Assembly: GCF_009831215.1 (NCBI RefSeq)
Contig: NZ_WUTW01000006.1
Coordinates: forward strand, 260,850-324,849
Reading direction: 5' to 3'
Source: Actinomadura rayongensis
Lineage (GTDB): Bacteria; Actinomycetota; Actinomycetes; Streptosporangiales; Streptosporangiaceae
Length of the DNA: 64,000 nt
This document shows, in pieces, positions 55,498 through 64,000 of the stretch (position 1 is its first letter; each line of letters begins with the position of its first letter). The translations under genes and the position numbers were made by a program. The notes beneath the pieces are model-generated. The model had not been told where the DNA came from. It did not search any database and saw only the letters and a list, made by a program, of their open reading frames with translations.

Positions 55498-56306
55498 GCG
55501 CGGTCGCGGGACGGCGGCTGCGGTGGGCGCTGTCGGACGGCCTGGTCCTCGCGGGCCGGGAGCTGGCGCACCTGCGGCACCAGCCGGGCGAGCTGGTCGC
55601 GGCGCTGGTGTTCCCGGCGGTGATGGTGGTGCTGTTCGGGTACGTGTTCGGCAGCGCGATCGAGGTGCCGGGCGGCGGCGACTACCGCGAGTACCTGATG
55701 CCGGGCCTGTTCTCGATGGTGACGCTGTCGTCGCTGATGGCGGTGACGCAGAAGGTCGCCGCCGACGCCGAGAAGGGCGTCATGGACCGGTTCCGGGCGA
55801 TGCCGACGGCGCGGTCGGCGCTGGCGTTCGGGCACACCGGCGCGGACCTGGCGGGCGGGCTGCTCGCCCTGGCGATCATGATGGGGGCGGGCGCGGCGGC
55901 GGGCTGGGCGCCGCACCGGGGCGCGGCGCGGGCGGCGGGGGCGGTCGCGCTGATCGTCCTGCTGCGGTACGCGCTGAGCTGGCTCGGGTGCTGGCTGGGG
56001 CTCGCGGCGCCCAGCGAGGAGGTCGCGGACCGGCTGGGGCCGCTGGTGCTGCCGGTGTCGATGCTGTCGAACGCGTTCGTCCCGACCGACGGGATGCCCG
56101 CGTGGCTGCGGGTGGCGGCCGAGTGGAGCCCGGTGAGCGCGCTGACGGCGGCGAGCCGGACGCTGTTCGGGAACGCGGGCGTCCCGGCGGGCCCGGCGCC
56201 GTGGCCGCTGGCGCATCCGGTGCTCGCGGTGTGCCTGTGGTCGGCGGTGCTGCTGGCGGTGTTCGTGCCGCTGACGGCGCGCGCCTACCGGCGGCGGGGC
56301 CGGTAG
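55494..56306 (+). CDS. ABC-2 exporter permease, DrrB family (second copy)
   Basis: 270 residues, six hydrophobic segments, with YLMPGLFSM and SNAFVPTDGMPAWLR as the ABC-2 conserved stretches. Starts in the ATGA overlap with the ATPase. Under likely control of the divergent TetR. Confidence 0.93.
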   Translation: MSAVAGRRLRWALSDGLVLAGRELAHLRHQPGELVAALVFPAVMVVLFGYVFGSAIEVPGGGDYREYLMPGLFSMVTLSSLMAVTQKVAADAEKGVMDRFRAMPTARSALAFGHTGADLAGGLLALAIMMGAGAAAGWAPHRGAARAAGAVALIVLLRYALSWLGCWLGLAAPSEEVADRLGPLVLPVSMLSNAFVPTDGMPAWLRVAAEWSPVSALTAASRTLFGNAGVPAGPAPWPLAHPVLAVCLWSAVLLAVFVPLTARAYRRRGR

Positions 56307-56319
56307 GCGCGCGTCCTCG

Positions 56320-56799
56320 TCAGACGCCGAACGGGGCCGGGTAGCGGATCCGCCCAGCGGGGACGGGGCCGTCGCGCAGGGCGAGGGCCATGAGCGCGCC
56401 GTCCGGGAAGTCCGCGGTGATCCCCGGCGCGGGGACGAACCCGAACCGCGCGTAGTACGCCGGGTCACCGAGGACGACGGCGAAGGCTTCGCCGGCGTCG
56501 CGCGCCGCGTCCAGCGCGGCGGTGACGGCGGCGGTGCCCGCTCCCGTCCGCTGCCGGTCCGGGTGGACGGCGACGGGCGCGAGGGCGAGCGCGGCGGCGT
56601 CCCCGACGTGGCAGCGGGTGAGCAGGGCGTAGCCGGTGACGGGGTCGCCGGCCGTCCACGCCAGGCCCGGCAGCCAGGCGGGGTCGCGGCGCAGCGCGTC
56701 GACGAGGTCGGCCTCGGCGGGGGTGGGGAACGCGGCGCGCAGCACGGCGCGGACGGCCGCGTGGTCGGCGGCGGTCTCGGGGCGGGTCGTCCAGGTCAC
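56320..56799 (-). CDS. GNAT-family N-acetyltransferase
   Basis: 159 residues, GTG start overlapping the rsgA stop (GTGA). Acetyl-CoA loop in the PDRQRTGAGTAAV region (RTGAGTA fits Q/RxxGxG/A), and YYARFGFVPAPG near the C-terminus as in YhbS-like acetyltransferases. Substrate unknown. Translationally coupled to RsgA. Confidence 0.9.
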   Translation of the reverse strand: MTWTTRPETAADHAAVRAVLRAAFPTPAEADLVDALRRDPAWLPGLAWTAGDPVTGYALLTRCHVGDAAALALAPVAVHPDRQRTGAGTAAVTAALDAARDAGEAFAVVLGDPAYYARFGFVPAPGITADFPDGALMALALRDGPVPAGRIRYPAPFGV

Positions 56800-57848
56800 C
56801 GGCCGTCCTCCCGGGCGCCGCGCTCGCGGTAGAGCCGCCTCTGCTCGCGGACGATCTTCTTGTGGCGGCCGGTGCGTTCGGCGCGCAGGCGGGCGTCGTC
56901 GCGGGACCGCGCCCACTCGTCCTCGCGCAGGAGCCTGCGGTACCCGTCCAGGCGCCGTGCGGGCAGGGCGCCGGACGCGACGGCGGCCAGGACGGCGCAG
57001 CCGGGTTCGGCGACGTGCGCGCAGTCGGCGAAGCGGCAGCCGACGGCGAGGTCCTCGATGTCGGCGAAGACGTGCCGGATGCCGTCCGCGGCGTCGTGGA
57101 GCCCGACGCCGCGCAGGCCGGGGGTGTCGATGAGCGCGCCGCCGCCGGGCAGCGGGTGCAGTTCGCGGCGGACGGTGGTGTGGCGTCCCTTGCCGTCGGC
57201 GGCGCGGACGGCGCCGGTGGCGAGCCGGTCGGCGCCGAGCAGCGCGTTCGCCAGCGTCGACTTGCCCGCGCCGGACGGGCCGAGCAGCGCCACGGTGCCG
57301 GTGAGCAGGGCGCGGACGGCGTCGAGGCCGGTGCCGTCCAGGGCCGCGACGGTCCGGACGTCCACGCCGGGCGCCGCCGCGGCTGCCTCGGCGGCGTCGG
57401 CGGCGGGGTCGGGGCTGCGGTCGGCCTTGGTCAGGACGATCACGGGCCGGGCGCCGCTCTCCCAGGCCAGCGCGAGCGTCCGCTCGATCCGGCCGGGGTT
57501 GACGGGACGGTCCAGCGCGGCGACGACCGCGACGGTGTCGACGTTGGCGGCCAGGACCTGGCCTTCCGACGTCCGTCCGGCCGAGGCGCGGACGATCGCG
57601 GTGCGGCGCGGCAGCAGCGCCGCGACGTGCGGTTCTTCGGGGGTCAGGGCCGCCCAGTCGCCGGTGCAGGGCGCGAGCGCCGGGGCGCAGGCGGCGCGCA
57701 GCGGGCCGTCGGGTCCGTGGGCGTCGCAGCGCCCGCGGTCGACGGCGGTGATCCGCGCGGGGACGAGCCCGGCGGCGCGGTGCGGGGTGAACAGGGCGTT
57801 CCAGTCCTCGTCCCAGCCGAGGGAGAGGAGGTCGTGCGGGAAGTCCAA
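56796..57848 (-). CDS. rsgA: Ribosome small-subunit-dependent GTPase A
   Basis: 350 residues. Circularly permuted GTPase: G4 TKAD (140-143) precedes G1 GPSGAGKS (190-197) and G3 DTPG (241-244). N-terminal OB fold about 30-90 and C-terminal zinc site Cys271, Cys276, His278, Cys284. RsgA helps 30S maturation. This is the longer actinobacterial paralogue type. Forms a two-gene unit with the GNAT protein. Confidence 0.94.
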   Translation of the reverse strand: MDFPHDLLSLGWDEDWNALFTPHRAAGLVPARITAVDRGRCDAHGPDGPLRAACAPALAPCTGDWAALTPEEPHVAALLPRRTAIVRASAGRTSEGQVLAANVDTVAVVAALDRPVNPGRIERTLALAWESGARPVIVLTKADRSPDPAADAAEAAAAAPGVDVRTVAALDGTGLDAVRALLTGTVALLGPSGAGKSTLANALLGADRLATGAVRAADGKGRHTTVRRELHPLPGGGALIDTPGLRGVGLHDAADGIRHVFADIEDLAVGCRFADCAHVAEPGCAVLAAVASGALPARRLDGYRRLLREDEWARSRDDARLRAERTGRHKKIVREQRRLYRERGAREDGR

Positions 57849-58113
57849 GACGGAACCTTCGGGTGCGAGGTCCCGGCGGGCAGGGGTCAGCCGCGGGACC
57901 GGAGGACGACGATGGCCGGAGTGCCGCGCGGGGCGGCGCCGTCGACGACGGCCATAGGTCGCGCCCCCCTCCGGTCGTTGTTCGTTCCGTCTGCCGTGGA
58001 CGGTACCGGGCGCCGTCCGCCGCGCGCGAGTCCTTTTTCACGGCGCCGCGCGGGAACCGGAGGGCGGGGCCCGGCGGTTATCGTGGCAGGAGACCGACGA
58101 GTGGGGGCGCGGC

Positions 58114-59979
58114 GTGGACGGACGAGCGGACCGGGACCCGGGCGGCCCCGACGAGCCGGTGCGGGATCTGGTGGCGCGGCTGGACCGCGCGGCGGCCGTC
58201 CGGCTGGAGGAGCTGTGGACGGGCCTGCGCGACGAGCTGGCGCCCGCCGCCCGCAAGGCCGGGGCGCTCACCGAACCGGCCCGGGACCTGGCCAAAGACG
58301 TCGCGGGCGACCTGATCCGCGACCTGGCCGGGGCGAGCGCGGACACGGCGGCGGCGCGGATGCTGGACCGGCTCGCCGGGACGCCCGCGATGCGCGCGGT
58401 GGAACGCGCCGCCCACGACGCGGCGGTGCGGCTGGCGGTCGCGGCGGCCGAGCGGGCGGTGGCGGACGCGCGTGCCGCGGCGGAGTCCCACCCGGTGACC
58501 GGCGCGGCGCTGGACGCGACGACGACGGCGGTCGCGCTGGCCGGGCAGGCCGCCCAGCGCGCGGCGCGGCTGGCCGGTCCGCTGGCGGGCCCGTTCGCGC
58601 GGGCGTCGTCCCCGGCGCTGGAGGCCGTCGCGGACGCGGCGGGCCGCACGGTGTCGGCGACGGTGACGGCCCCAGTGGTGCAGGCGGCGACGCGGGCGGT
58701 CGCGGACGCGGTGCTGGACGCGGTCGCCGAGGCCGCCGTGGAGGTCGCACTGGACGTCGGCCGGGACGTGGCGGTGCAGGTGGTGCGGGAGACGGCGCGC
58801 GAGACCGTCCGGGGCGCGGCGACGGCGGTGCGGACCCGCGCCGCCGACACCACGGGCCTGCGCCCGGTGACCTCGGCGGCGGCGGACCTGGCGGTGCGCG
58901 CGGCGGGAAGCGACGCGGCGCGCACGGCGGGCGGAGTGGTCGCGGCCGTGGCGGGCAGCGCGGTGGCGCGGACGGCGCGGGACCTGGCGGGCCGCGCGGC
59001 GGCACGCGCGACGGTCCTGGCGGTCGAGGCGGTCCTGACCGAACTGCTCCGGGAGGCCCTGAAGGCGGCGCTGCGCGAACGCGTGCGGGGCCTGCTGCGC
59101 GACGTGGCCCGCGACGTGGTGGTCGACGTGACCCGAACGACCTGGACGGCCGCGACCCGCCCGTCCCCCCGCCCAACCACCGCCGCCCCATCACCAGCGG
59201 ACACACCACTTCGCGTCCCGCCAACCGCAGAACCGGCCCCTGACGCCTGGGCAACAGCCACCCAAGACCCGTCCCCAAACGCCCCCAAAACCCCAAATCC
59301 CAACGAACCGGCCGACGGCTCAGCCCCGCCAACCGCCACCACCCCGCAGACCGACACCCTCGCGCACCCCTCCAGGAAGCCGACCCCCGAGGCCCCGGCC
59401 GACGGTTCAGCCTGGGCAGCAGCCACCGCCACCGAAACCAACGCCCCCGCGAACGACCGCAGAATGCTTGCGCCCGCGGACCCAGCCGACGGCTCGGCCT
59501 GGGCAAAGGCCACCGCCGCACAGCCAGACGCCTCCGCACGCGACGCCAGGAAGCCGCCGGCCAAGGAAGCGACCGACGGATCCGCGTGGGCGGCGGCCAC
59601 CGCCGCCCCGGCCGACAACCCCACGCCCGGAACCAGAAACCCCACGGCCCCAGACATCGCGGACGGACCAGCGCGGCCGGCCACACCCGACCCGGCGGAT
59701 CAGCCGCCCGCGCCCACAATGTCCACGGAAAACGCCCGGCGGCCAAAGGTCCCAGCGCCGGCGAACGGGTCCGAGGAGGCGGCATCCGCCCCCGCCGACC
59801 GGTCGCCAGCGTCCGGAAAGCGCGCGGACGTCCAGAAGCCGACAGCCTCGGAACCTGCGGACGGCTCAGCCTGGGCGACGGCCACCCGCGAGGCCGCAGA
59901 CCAGCCGCCGCCGACCAACAACCCGGCACTCGAGACCGGAAAGCAGCCCGCCCCAGAACCGGCGGACGGACCGGCCTAG
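58114..59979 (+). CDS. Ala-rich helical protein with C-terminal ADGSAWA repeats
   Basis: 621 residues, GTG start. Residues 1-350 are an Ala/Arg/Asp/Val-rich run of amphipathic helices (no signal peptide, no clear TM). Residues 360-621 are Pro/Ala/Thr-rich with about eight imperfect copies of a unit centred on PADGSAWAxAT, spaced about 30-35 residues, the last ending the protein at EPADGPA. Codon bias in the repeat tail shifts to C-ending codons and is less G-rich than in the head. No family recognised. It stands between rsgA (divergent) and the two-component system. Confidence 0.75.
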   Translation: MDGRADRDPGGPDEPVRDLVARLDRAAAVRLEELWTGLRDELAPAARKAGALTEPARDLAKDVAGDLIRDLAGASADTAAARMLDRLAGTPAMRAVERAAHDAAVRLAVAAAERAVADARAAAESHPVTGAALDATTTAVALAGQAAQRAARLAGPLAGPFARASSPALEAVADAAGRTVSATVTAPVVQAATRAVADAVLDAVAEAAVEVALDVGRDVAVQVVRETARETVRGAATAVRTRAADTTGLRPVTSAAADLAVRAAGSDAARTAGGVVAAVAGSAVARTARDLAGRAAARATVLAVEAVLTELLREALKAALRERVRGLLRDVARDVVVDVTRTTWTAATRPSPRPTTAAPSPADTPLRVPPTAEPAPDAWATATQDPSPNAPKTPNPNEPADGSAPPTATTPQTDTLAHPSRKPTPEAPADGSAWAAATATETNAPANDRRMLAPADPADGSAWAKATAAQPDASARDARKPPAKEATDGSAWAAATAAPADNPTPGTRNPTAPDIADGPARPATPDPADQPPAPTMSTENARRPKVPAPANGSEEAASAPADRSPASGKRADVQKPTASEPADGSAWATATREAADQPPPTNNPALETGKQPAPEPADGPA

Positions 59980-60449
59980 GCGTCGCCGCGCGCGAAGCGG
60001 GGCCGTCGCCGCCCGCAGGCACCCGCGCGATGACACGCAACGGGCACCTTCGCGCTCGTGAGCGGCCAGCGCTCGCTCTCGCGCGTCCGGACGCGCCGGA
60101 TGCATCCACGCGTCCGCGGCCCCACAGGCGTCCGCGTGTCCGGATGCGCCGATTGCGCTTTTGCGCTGGGCCGCGTCTCGGGCGCTCGCGTGTCCGGACG
60201 TGGCGCGCGGGCGGCGTGTGGGCGTCGGCCGTCCGCGAGGCGGCGGGTCGGCCGTCGGCGGCCGGGCGGGTCGGCGTCCGCGAGCCGCTGGGGCAGGGCC
60301 GGCGGACGGCCCGCGTGGGGGCGGCCACGCGCAAGGGCGTCGCGTTTCGCGAGCCCATGCTGAACGCGCGGGGGCTGGGCGGGAGCGGCTGGTCGGGTGG
60401 TGCGGTGGGCGACGTCGTCCGAGTATGCGGTGCGGTGGTTGCCGCAGGG
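59980..60449. other. Intergenic stretch without a supported gene
   Basis: About 470 bp after the repeat protein. Open frames are all GC-driven shadows without starts or motifs. The last part leads into the response-regulator binding repeats at 60450. Confidence 0.5.
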
Positions 60450-60488
60450 CTGAGGGGTGGCTGAGAAGTTCCTGAGAGTGGGATGAGA
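60450..60488 (+). promoter_or_regulatory. Four CTGAGA direct repeats with 11-bp period
   Basis: CTGAGG at 60450, CTGAGA at 60461, CTGAGA at 60472 and ATGAGA at 60483, each start exactly 11 bases after the last. They lie 50-90 bp before the response regulator ATG. Typical for OmpR-family dimers that bind direct repeats, so autoregulation is likely. Confidence 0.7.
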
Positions 60489-60538
60489 ATCCCGGCGGCG
60501 GCGGTGGGGCCGCGGGGGTGCGTGGTTACGGTGGGTGC

Positions 60539-61258
60539 ATGGAGGCGGGGACGCAGGACGCGGCGGCGCGGATCCTGATCGTGGACGACGAGCCGGCGGT
60601 GCGGGAGTCGCTGGCGGGGAGCCTGGAGTTCGAGGGCTACCGGGTGGAGGAGGCCGCCGACGGGGCGCTGGCGCTGGACCGGGTGGCCGAGCGTCGTCCG
60701 GATCTGATCGTGCTGGACGTGCTGATGCCGCGGATGGACGGCCTGACGACGTGCCGGCGGCTGCGCGCGCTGGGCGAGGTGATGCCGGTGCTGATGCTGA
60801 CGGCGCGCGACATGGTCGGGGACCGGGTGACGGGCCTGGACGCGGGCGCCGACGACTACCTGGTGAAGCCGTTCGAGCTGGACGAGCTGCTGGCGCGGAT
60901 CCGGGCGCTGCTGCGCCGCACCGCGATGGCGGCTCCGGCGGGGACCGAGCCGGGCGACGTCCTGACGTTCGGTGACCTGCGGATGGACACGGTGACGCGG
61001 GAGGTGACGCGGGCGGGCCGTCCGCTGGGCCTGACGCGCACCGAGCACATGCTGCTGGAGATGTTCCTGCTGCATCCGCGGCAGGTCCTGACGCGGGAGC
61101 AGATCCTGGAGACGGTGTGGGGGTTCGATTTCGAGCCCGCGTCCAACTCGCTGGACGTGTACGTGATGTACCTGCGCCGCAAGACCGAGGCGGGCGGGCT
61201 GCCGCGGGTGGTCCACACGGTGCGGGGCGTGGGGTACGTGCTGCGCGCGGCGGCGTGA
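60539..61258 (+). CDS. OmpR-family response regulator (MprA-like)
   Basis: 239 residues from ATG 60539; GTG at 60518 is possible. Receiver domain with Asp16/Asp17, phospho-acceptor Asp60 (IVLDVLMP) and Lys in YLVKPFE; winged helix C-terminus (LTRTEHMLLEMFLLHPRQVL, VYVMYLRRK). Stop lies 7 bp before the histidine kinase start. Confidence 0.95.
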   Translation: MEAGTQDAAARILIVDDEPAVRESLAGSLEFEGYRVEEAADGALALDRVAERRPDLIVLDVLMPRMDGLTTCRRLRALGEVMPVLMLTARDMVGDRVTGLDAGADDYLVKPFELDELLARIRALLRRTAMAAPAGTEPGDVLTFGDLRMDTVTREVTRAGRPLGLTRTEHMLLEMFLLHPRQVLTREQILETVWGFDFEPASNSLDVYVMYLRRKTEAGGLPRVVHTVRGVGYVLRAAA

Positions 61259-61265
61259 GGCGGGC

Positions 61266-62726
61266 ATGAGGCGGGCGTGGCGGCCGTTGCGGCGGCTGCC
61301 GTTGCGGGGCCGGCTGGCGCTGCTGATCGCGACGGCGGTGGCGGTGGCGGTGGCGGCGTGCGCGACGCTGTCGTGGTTCCTGGTCCGCGACCAGCTGTAC
61401 CGGGAGCTGGACCGGAGGCTGGGGGTGCTGGGCGGCGGCCCGCCGGGGCGGCCGGGCGATCCGGGGCGCGGCGGGCGGGTCGCGATGGACCTGACGCGGC
61501 TGGTGGCGGTGTGCTCCCCGGACCCCATCGAATCCGGATCAACGTTCCGTTTCCCTGGCCCGTACGACATGGTGCAGGTCGTGCGGGCGGACGGGACGCG
61601 CTGCACCGTCCCGGACGCGGGCGCGCTGACGGTGACGCGCGCGGACCGGGACGTCGCGGCGGGCCGGGCGGCGCAGGCCGTCCACAACGGGTCGGGGGTG
61701 ACGTCGGGCGGTGAGGGCACGGGCGTGCGGGTCCTGACGCGCCCGGCGGTGACGCTGGACGGGACCCGGGTGGCGCTGTCGTACGCGATCCGGCTGGACC
61801 AGGTGGACCGTCCGCTGAACGATCTGGCGCTGATGCTGATCGCGGTGGCGGCGTTCGGGGTGCTGGTGTCGGCGGGCGCGGGCCTGATGATCGCGCGGGC
61901 GTCGCTGCGCCCGGTGGACGAGCTGACCGACGCGGTGGAGCACATCGCCCGCACCGAGGACCTCGGGACGCGGATCCCCGCGCACGGCGCGGACGAGATC
62001 GCCCGGCTGAGCCGGTCGTTCAACCTGATGACGTCGGCGCTGGCGGCGTCGCGGGAGCGCCAGCGCCAGCTCGTCGCGGACGCGGGCCACGAGCTGCGGA
62101 CGCCGCTGACGAGCCTGCGCACCAACATCGACCTGCTGCTGCGGTCGGAGCAGACGGGCCGGGAGCTGCCGGCGGGGACGCGGCACCGGCTGCTGGTGAG
62201 CGTGAAGGCGCAGATGGTGGAGCTGTCGAGCCTGGTGGGGGATCTGCTGGAGCTGGGCCGTCCCGACGAGCGGGGCCCCGAGCGGGCGGCGGTCGCGCTG
62301 CACGAGGTGGTGGGGCGGGCGGTGGAGCGGGCGCGGCTGCGCGGCCCGGGCCTGACGGTGGACGCGGCGGTGGAGCCGTGGTTCGTGCGCGGCGATCCGG
62401 GGTCGCTGGAGCGGGCGGTGGTGAACCTGCTGGACAACGCGGTGAAGTTCAGCCCGCCGGGCGGGACGGTGCGGGTGCGGCTGGCGGGCGGGGAGCTGGT
62501 GGTGGCCGACGAGGGCCCGGGGATCCCGGCGGCGGACGTCCCGCACGTGTTCGAGCGGTTCTGGCGGTCGCCGTCGGCGCGGAGCCTGCCGGGGTCGGGC
62601 CTCGGCCTGTCGATCGTGGCGCGGGTGGCGCGGGAGACGGGCGGGCGGGTCGCGGTGGACCGCGCGGACGGCGGCGGGACGCTGATGCGCCTGACCCTGC
62701 CGGGCGGGTCCGCCGAACCGGCCTGA
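61266..62726 (+). CDS. Sensor histidine kinase (MprB-like)
   Basis: 486 residues. TM1 about 17-40, extracytoplasmic sensor about 41-187, TM2 about 188-210, HAMP, H-box DAGHELRTPLTSLRTNI with His275, N-box NLLDNAVKF (387-395), then DEGPGIP and GSGLGLSIV. Pairs with the response regulator upstream. The signal is unknown; the sensor has two Cys (83 and 113). Confidence 0.95.
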   Translation: MRRAWRPLRRLPLRGRLALLIATAVAVAVAACATLSWFLVRDQLYRELDRRLGVLGGGPPGRPGDPGRGGRVAMDLTRLVAVCSPDPIESGSTFRFPGPYDMVQVVRADGTRCTVPDAGALTVTRADRDVAAGRAAQAVHNGSGVTSGGEGTGVRVLTRPAVTLDGTRVALSYAIRLDQVDRPLNDLALMLIAVAAFGVLVSAGAGLMIARASLRPVDELTDAVEHIARTEDLGTRIPAHGADEIARLSRSFNLMTSALAASRERQRQLVADAGHELRTPLTSLRTNIDLLLRSEQTGRELPAGTRHRLLVSVKAQMVELSSLVGDLLELGRPDERGPERAAVALHEVVGRAVERARLRGPGLTVDAAVEPWFVRGDPGSLERAVVNLLDNAVKFSPPGGTVRVRLAGGELVVADEGPGIPAADVPHVFERFWRSPSARSLPGSGLGLSIVARVARETGGRVAVDRADGGGTLMRLTLPGGSAEPA

Positions 62727-62727
62727 T

Positions 62728-62755
62728 TCTCATGGGGCGTTCATGCGCGCCTCAC
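62728..62755 (+). promoter_or_regulatory. Second set of 11-bp direct repeats, upstream of the glycosyltransferase
   Basis: TCTCAT (62728), GTTCAT (62739) and CCTCAC (62750), spaced 11 bp and reading as the reverse complement of the ATGAGA/CTGAGA box at 60450-60488. Suggests that the response regulator also controls the gene starting at 62781. Confidence 0.6.
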
Positions 62756-62780
62756 GGGCCCCCCAGACCCGGCCCCGACG

Positions 62781-64000
62781 GTGAAGCGCATGAGCCATCT
62801 GATCACCGAGAGCGGCGCGCGGGACGTGCCGCCGGGGCCGCCGCTGCGGCTCGTCGAGGTCGTCGTGCCCGTCCACGACGAGGAGCGGGTGCTGGACGCG
62901 AGCGTGCGGCGCCTGCACCGGTACCTGGACGGGACGTTCCCCTACCCGTTCCGGATCACGATCGCCGACAACGCCAGCACCGACGGGACGTGGCGCGCGG
63001 CGCAGGGCCTGGCGGCGGAGCTGCGCGGGGTGCGGGCCGTCCGGCTGGACCGCAAGGGCCGGGGCCGGGCGCTGCGGCACGTGTGGAGCGGCAGCGACGC
63101 CGACGTCGTCGCGTACATGGACGTGGACCTGTCGACGGATCTGGACGCGTTCCTGCCGCTGGTCGCGCCGCTGATCTCCGGGCACAGCGACCTGGCGATC
63201 GGGTCGCGGCTGACGCGGGGCGCGGCGGTGGTGCGGGGCCCGCGCCGGGAGGTGATCTCCCGCTGCTACAACCTGCTGCTGCGCGCGGCGCTGGCGGCGA
63301 GGTTCACCGACGCGCAGTGCGGGTTCAAGGCGGCGCGGACGGAGATCGTGCAGGCGCTGCTGCCGCGCGTGGAGGACGAGGAGTGGTTCTTCGACACCGA
63401 GTTGCTGCTGCTGGCCGAGCGCAACGGGCTGCGCATCCATGAGGTCCCGGTGGACTGGGTGGACGATCCCGACAGCCGGGTGCAGGTGTGGCGGACGGCC
63501 CGCGACGACCTGCGCGGGATGGCGCGGGTGGCGCGGCGGATGCTGACGGGCGGGTTCGGCGCGCCGGTCGGCCGCCGGCGGGCCGCGGTGGAGGGCCTGC
63601 CGGCGGGGATGGCGCGGCAGCTTCCGGTGTTCGCGGTGATCGGGGCGGTGAGCACGGCGGCGCAGCTCGTCCTGTTCGTGCTGCTGCGGACGGTGCTCGG
63701 GCCGCTGGCGGCGAACGCGGTGTCGCTGGTGGCGACGACGGTCGCGAACACGGCCGCCAACCGCCGGTTCACGTTCGGGGTGACGGGCGCGGGCGGCGCG
63801 CTGCGGCACCAGGCGCAGGGGCTGCTGGCGTTCCTGCTGGGGCTGGCGCTGAGCACGGGCGGGCTGGCGGCGCTGCACGCGGCGGCGCCGGGCGCGCCGC
63901 GCGCGGTGGAGGTGCTGGCGCTGGTCGCGGCGAACGCGGTGGCGACGCTGGCGCGGTTCGTGCTGATGCGGGCGTGGATCTTCCGCCCGCGCGGCGAGAG
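62781..64000 (+). CDS. Family 2 glycosyltransferase fused to GtrA-like membrane domain (runs off the right edge)
   Basis: At least 406 codons, GTG 62781 or ATG 62790. N-terminal GT-A fold with VEVVVPVHDEERVL, ADNASTDGT and YMDVDLSTD (DxD), plus the RLTRGAAVVRGPRRE region of dolichyl/polyprenyl-phosphate sugar synthases. From about residue 285 four hydrophobic segments of the GtrA type begin. Such fusions make or flip polyprenyl-linked sugars for cell-wall glycans. The gene is not complete in the window. Confidence 0.92.
   Translation, partial: MKRMSHLITESGARDVPPGPPLRLVEVVVPVHDEERVLDASVRRLHRYLDGTFPYPFRITIADNASTDGTWRAAQGLAAELRGVRAVRLDRKGRGRALRHVWSGSDADVVAYMDVDLSTDLDAFLPLVAPLISGHSDLAIGSRLTRGAAVVRGPRREVISRCYNLLLRAALAARFTDAQCGFKAARTEIVQALLPRVEDEEWFFDTELLLLAERNGLRIHEVPVDWVDDPDSRVQVWRTARDDLRGMARVARRMLTGGFGAPVGRRRAAVEGLPAGMARQLPVFAVIGAVSTAAQLVLFVLLRTVLGPLAANAVSLVATTVANTAANRRFTFGVTGAGGALRHQAQGLLAFLLGLALSTGGLAALHAAAPGAPRAVEVLALVAANAVATLARFVLMRAWIFRPRGE

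Noticed and set aside
58268..62437. A minus-strand open frame of 1389 codons opposite the repeat protein and two-component system
   Set aside because: It spans several clearly real plus-strand genes and is low complexity with no recognisable motif.

Overview
The window is very GC-rich with strong G/C preference at third codon positions. Its contents (modular type I polyketide synthase, many TetR, LysR and XRE regulators, ECF41- and ECF42-type sigma factors, DrrAB-type exporters, a rifampin monooxygenase behind a rifamycin-associated element) indicate a filamentous actinomycete. An Actinomadura/Streptosporangiales-like host is my guess; no species can be named from sequence alone.

Layout. (1) 1-14.0 kb, minus strand: a modular PKS. 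A 4284-residue protein (1136-13990) starts with a decarboxylase-type KSQ that has lost its AT and has no ACP, followed by KS-AT-DH-KR-ACP and KS-AT-DH-ER-KR-ACP, both ATs with methylmalonyl-type motifs. The next PKS gene (from 1118) continues beyond the left edge. (2) 14.2-20.0 kb: short-chain dehydrogenases, a LysR regulator, a zinc-finger/coiled-coil protein and an SDR-SDR-tautomerase operon. (3) 20.0-31.6 kb: a mobile-element graveyard. An old Tn3-type transposase gene is split by a younger Tn3-family transposon (20914-26861; 51-bp terminal inverted repeats; 5-bp target duplication GAGGC) that carries a resolvase, a DGQHR/DndB-like passenger gene and a frameshifted transposase. Decayed IS1182-like and IS66 genes, a serine recombinase and a tyrosine recombinase follow, with one intact-looking secreted protein among them. 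(4) 32-57 kb: small regulator/oxidoreductase/exporter cassettes: TetR plus TetX-like monooxygenase, aldo-keto reductase plus XRE regulator, a HTH/MarR-type regulator plus DUF4097-DrrA-DrrB, an ECF41 sigma factor plus FAD oxidoreductase, rox with its RAE, MFS-YCII-ECF42 sharing a 39-bp promoter element with a distant reductase, an orphan-operator TetR, a free-standing tyrosine recombinase, and a second TetR/DrrAB set. (5) 56.3-64 kb: GNAT, RsgA GTPase, an Ala-rich protein with C-terminal ADGSAWA repeats, an OmpR-type two-component system with 11-bp-spaced direct repeats, and a glycosyltransferase-GtrA protein running off the right edge.

How the genes fit together: much of 32-57 kb consists of self-contained units in which a regulator sits beside its likely target and the candidate operators can be read directly. 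Several units resemble antibiotic inactivation or export (rox, TetX-like enzyme, two DrrAB pairs, MFS). Whether any of them serves the PKS product cannot be told from this sequence. No tRNA, rRNA or CRISPR array was seen.
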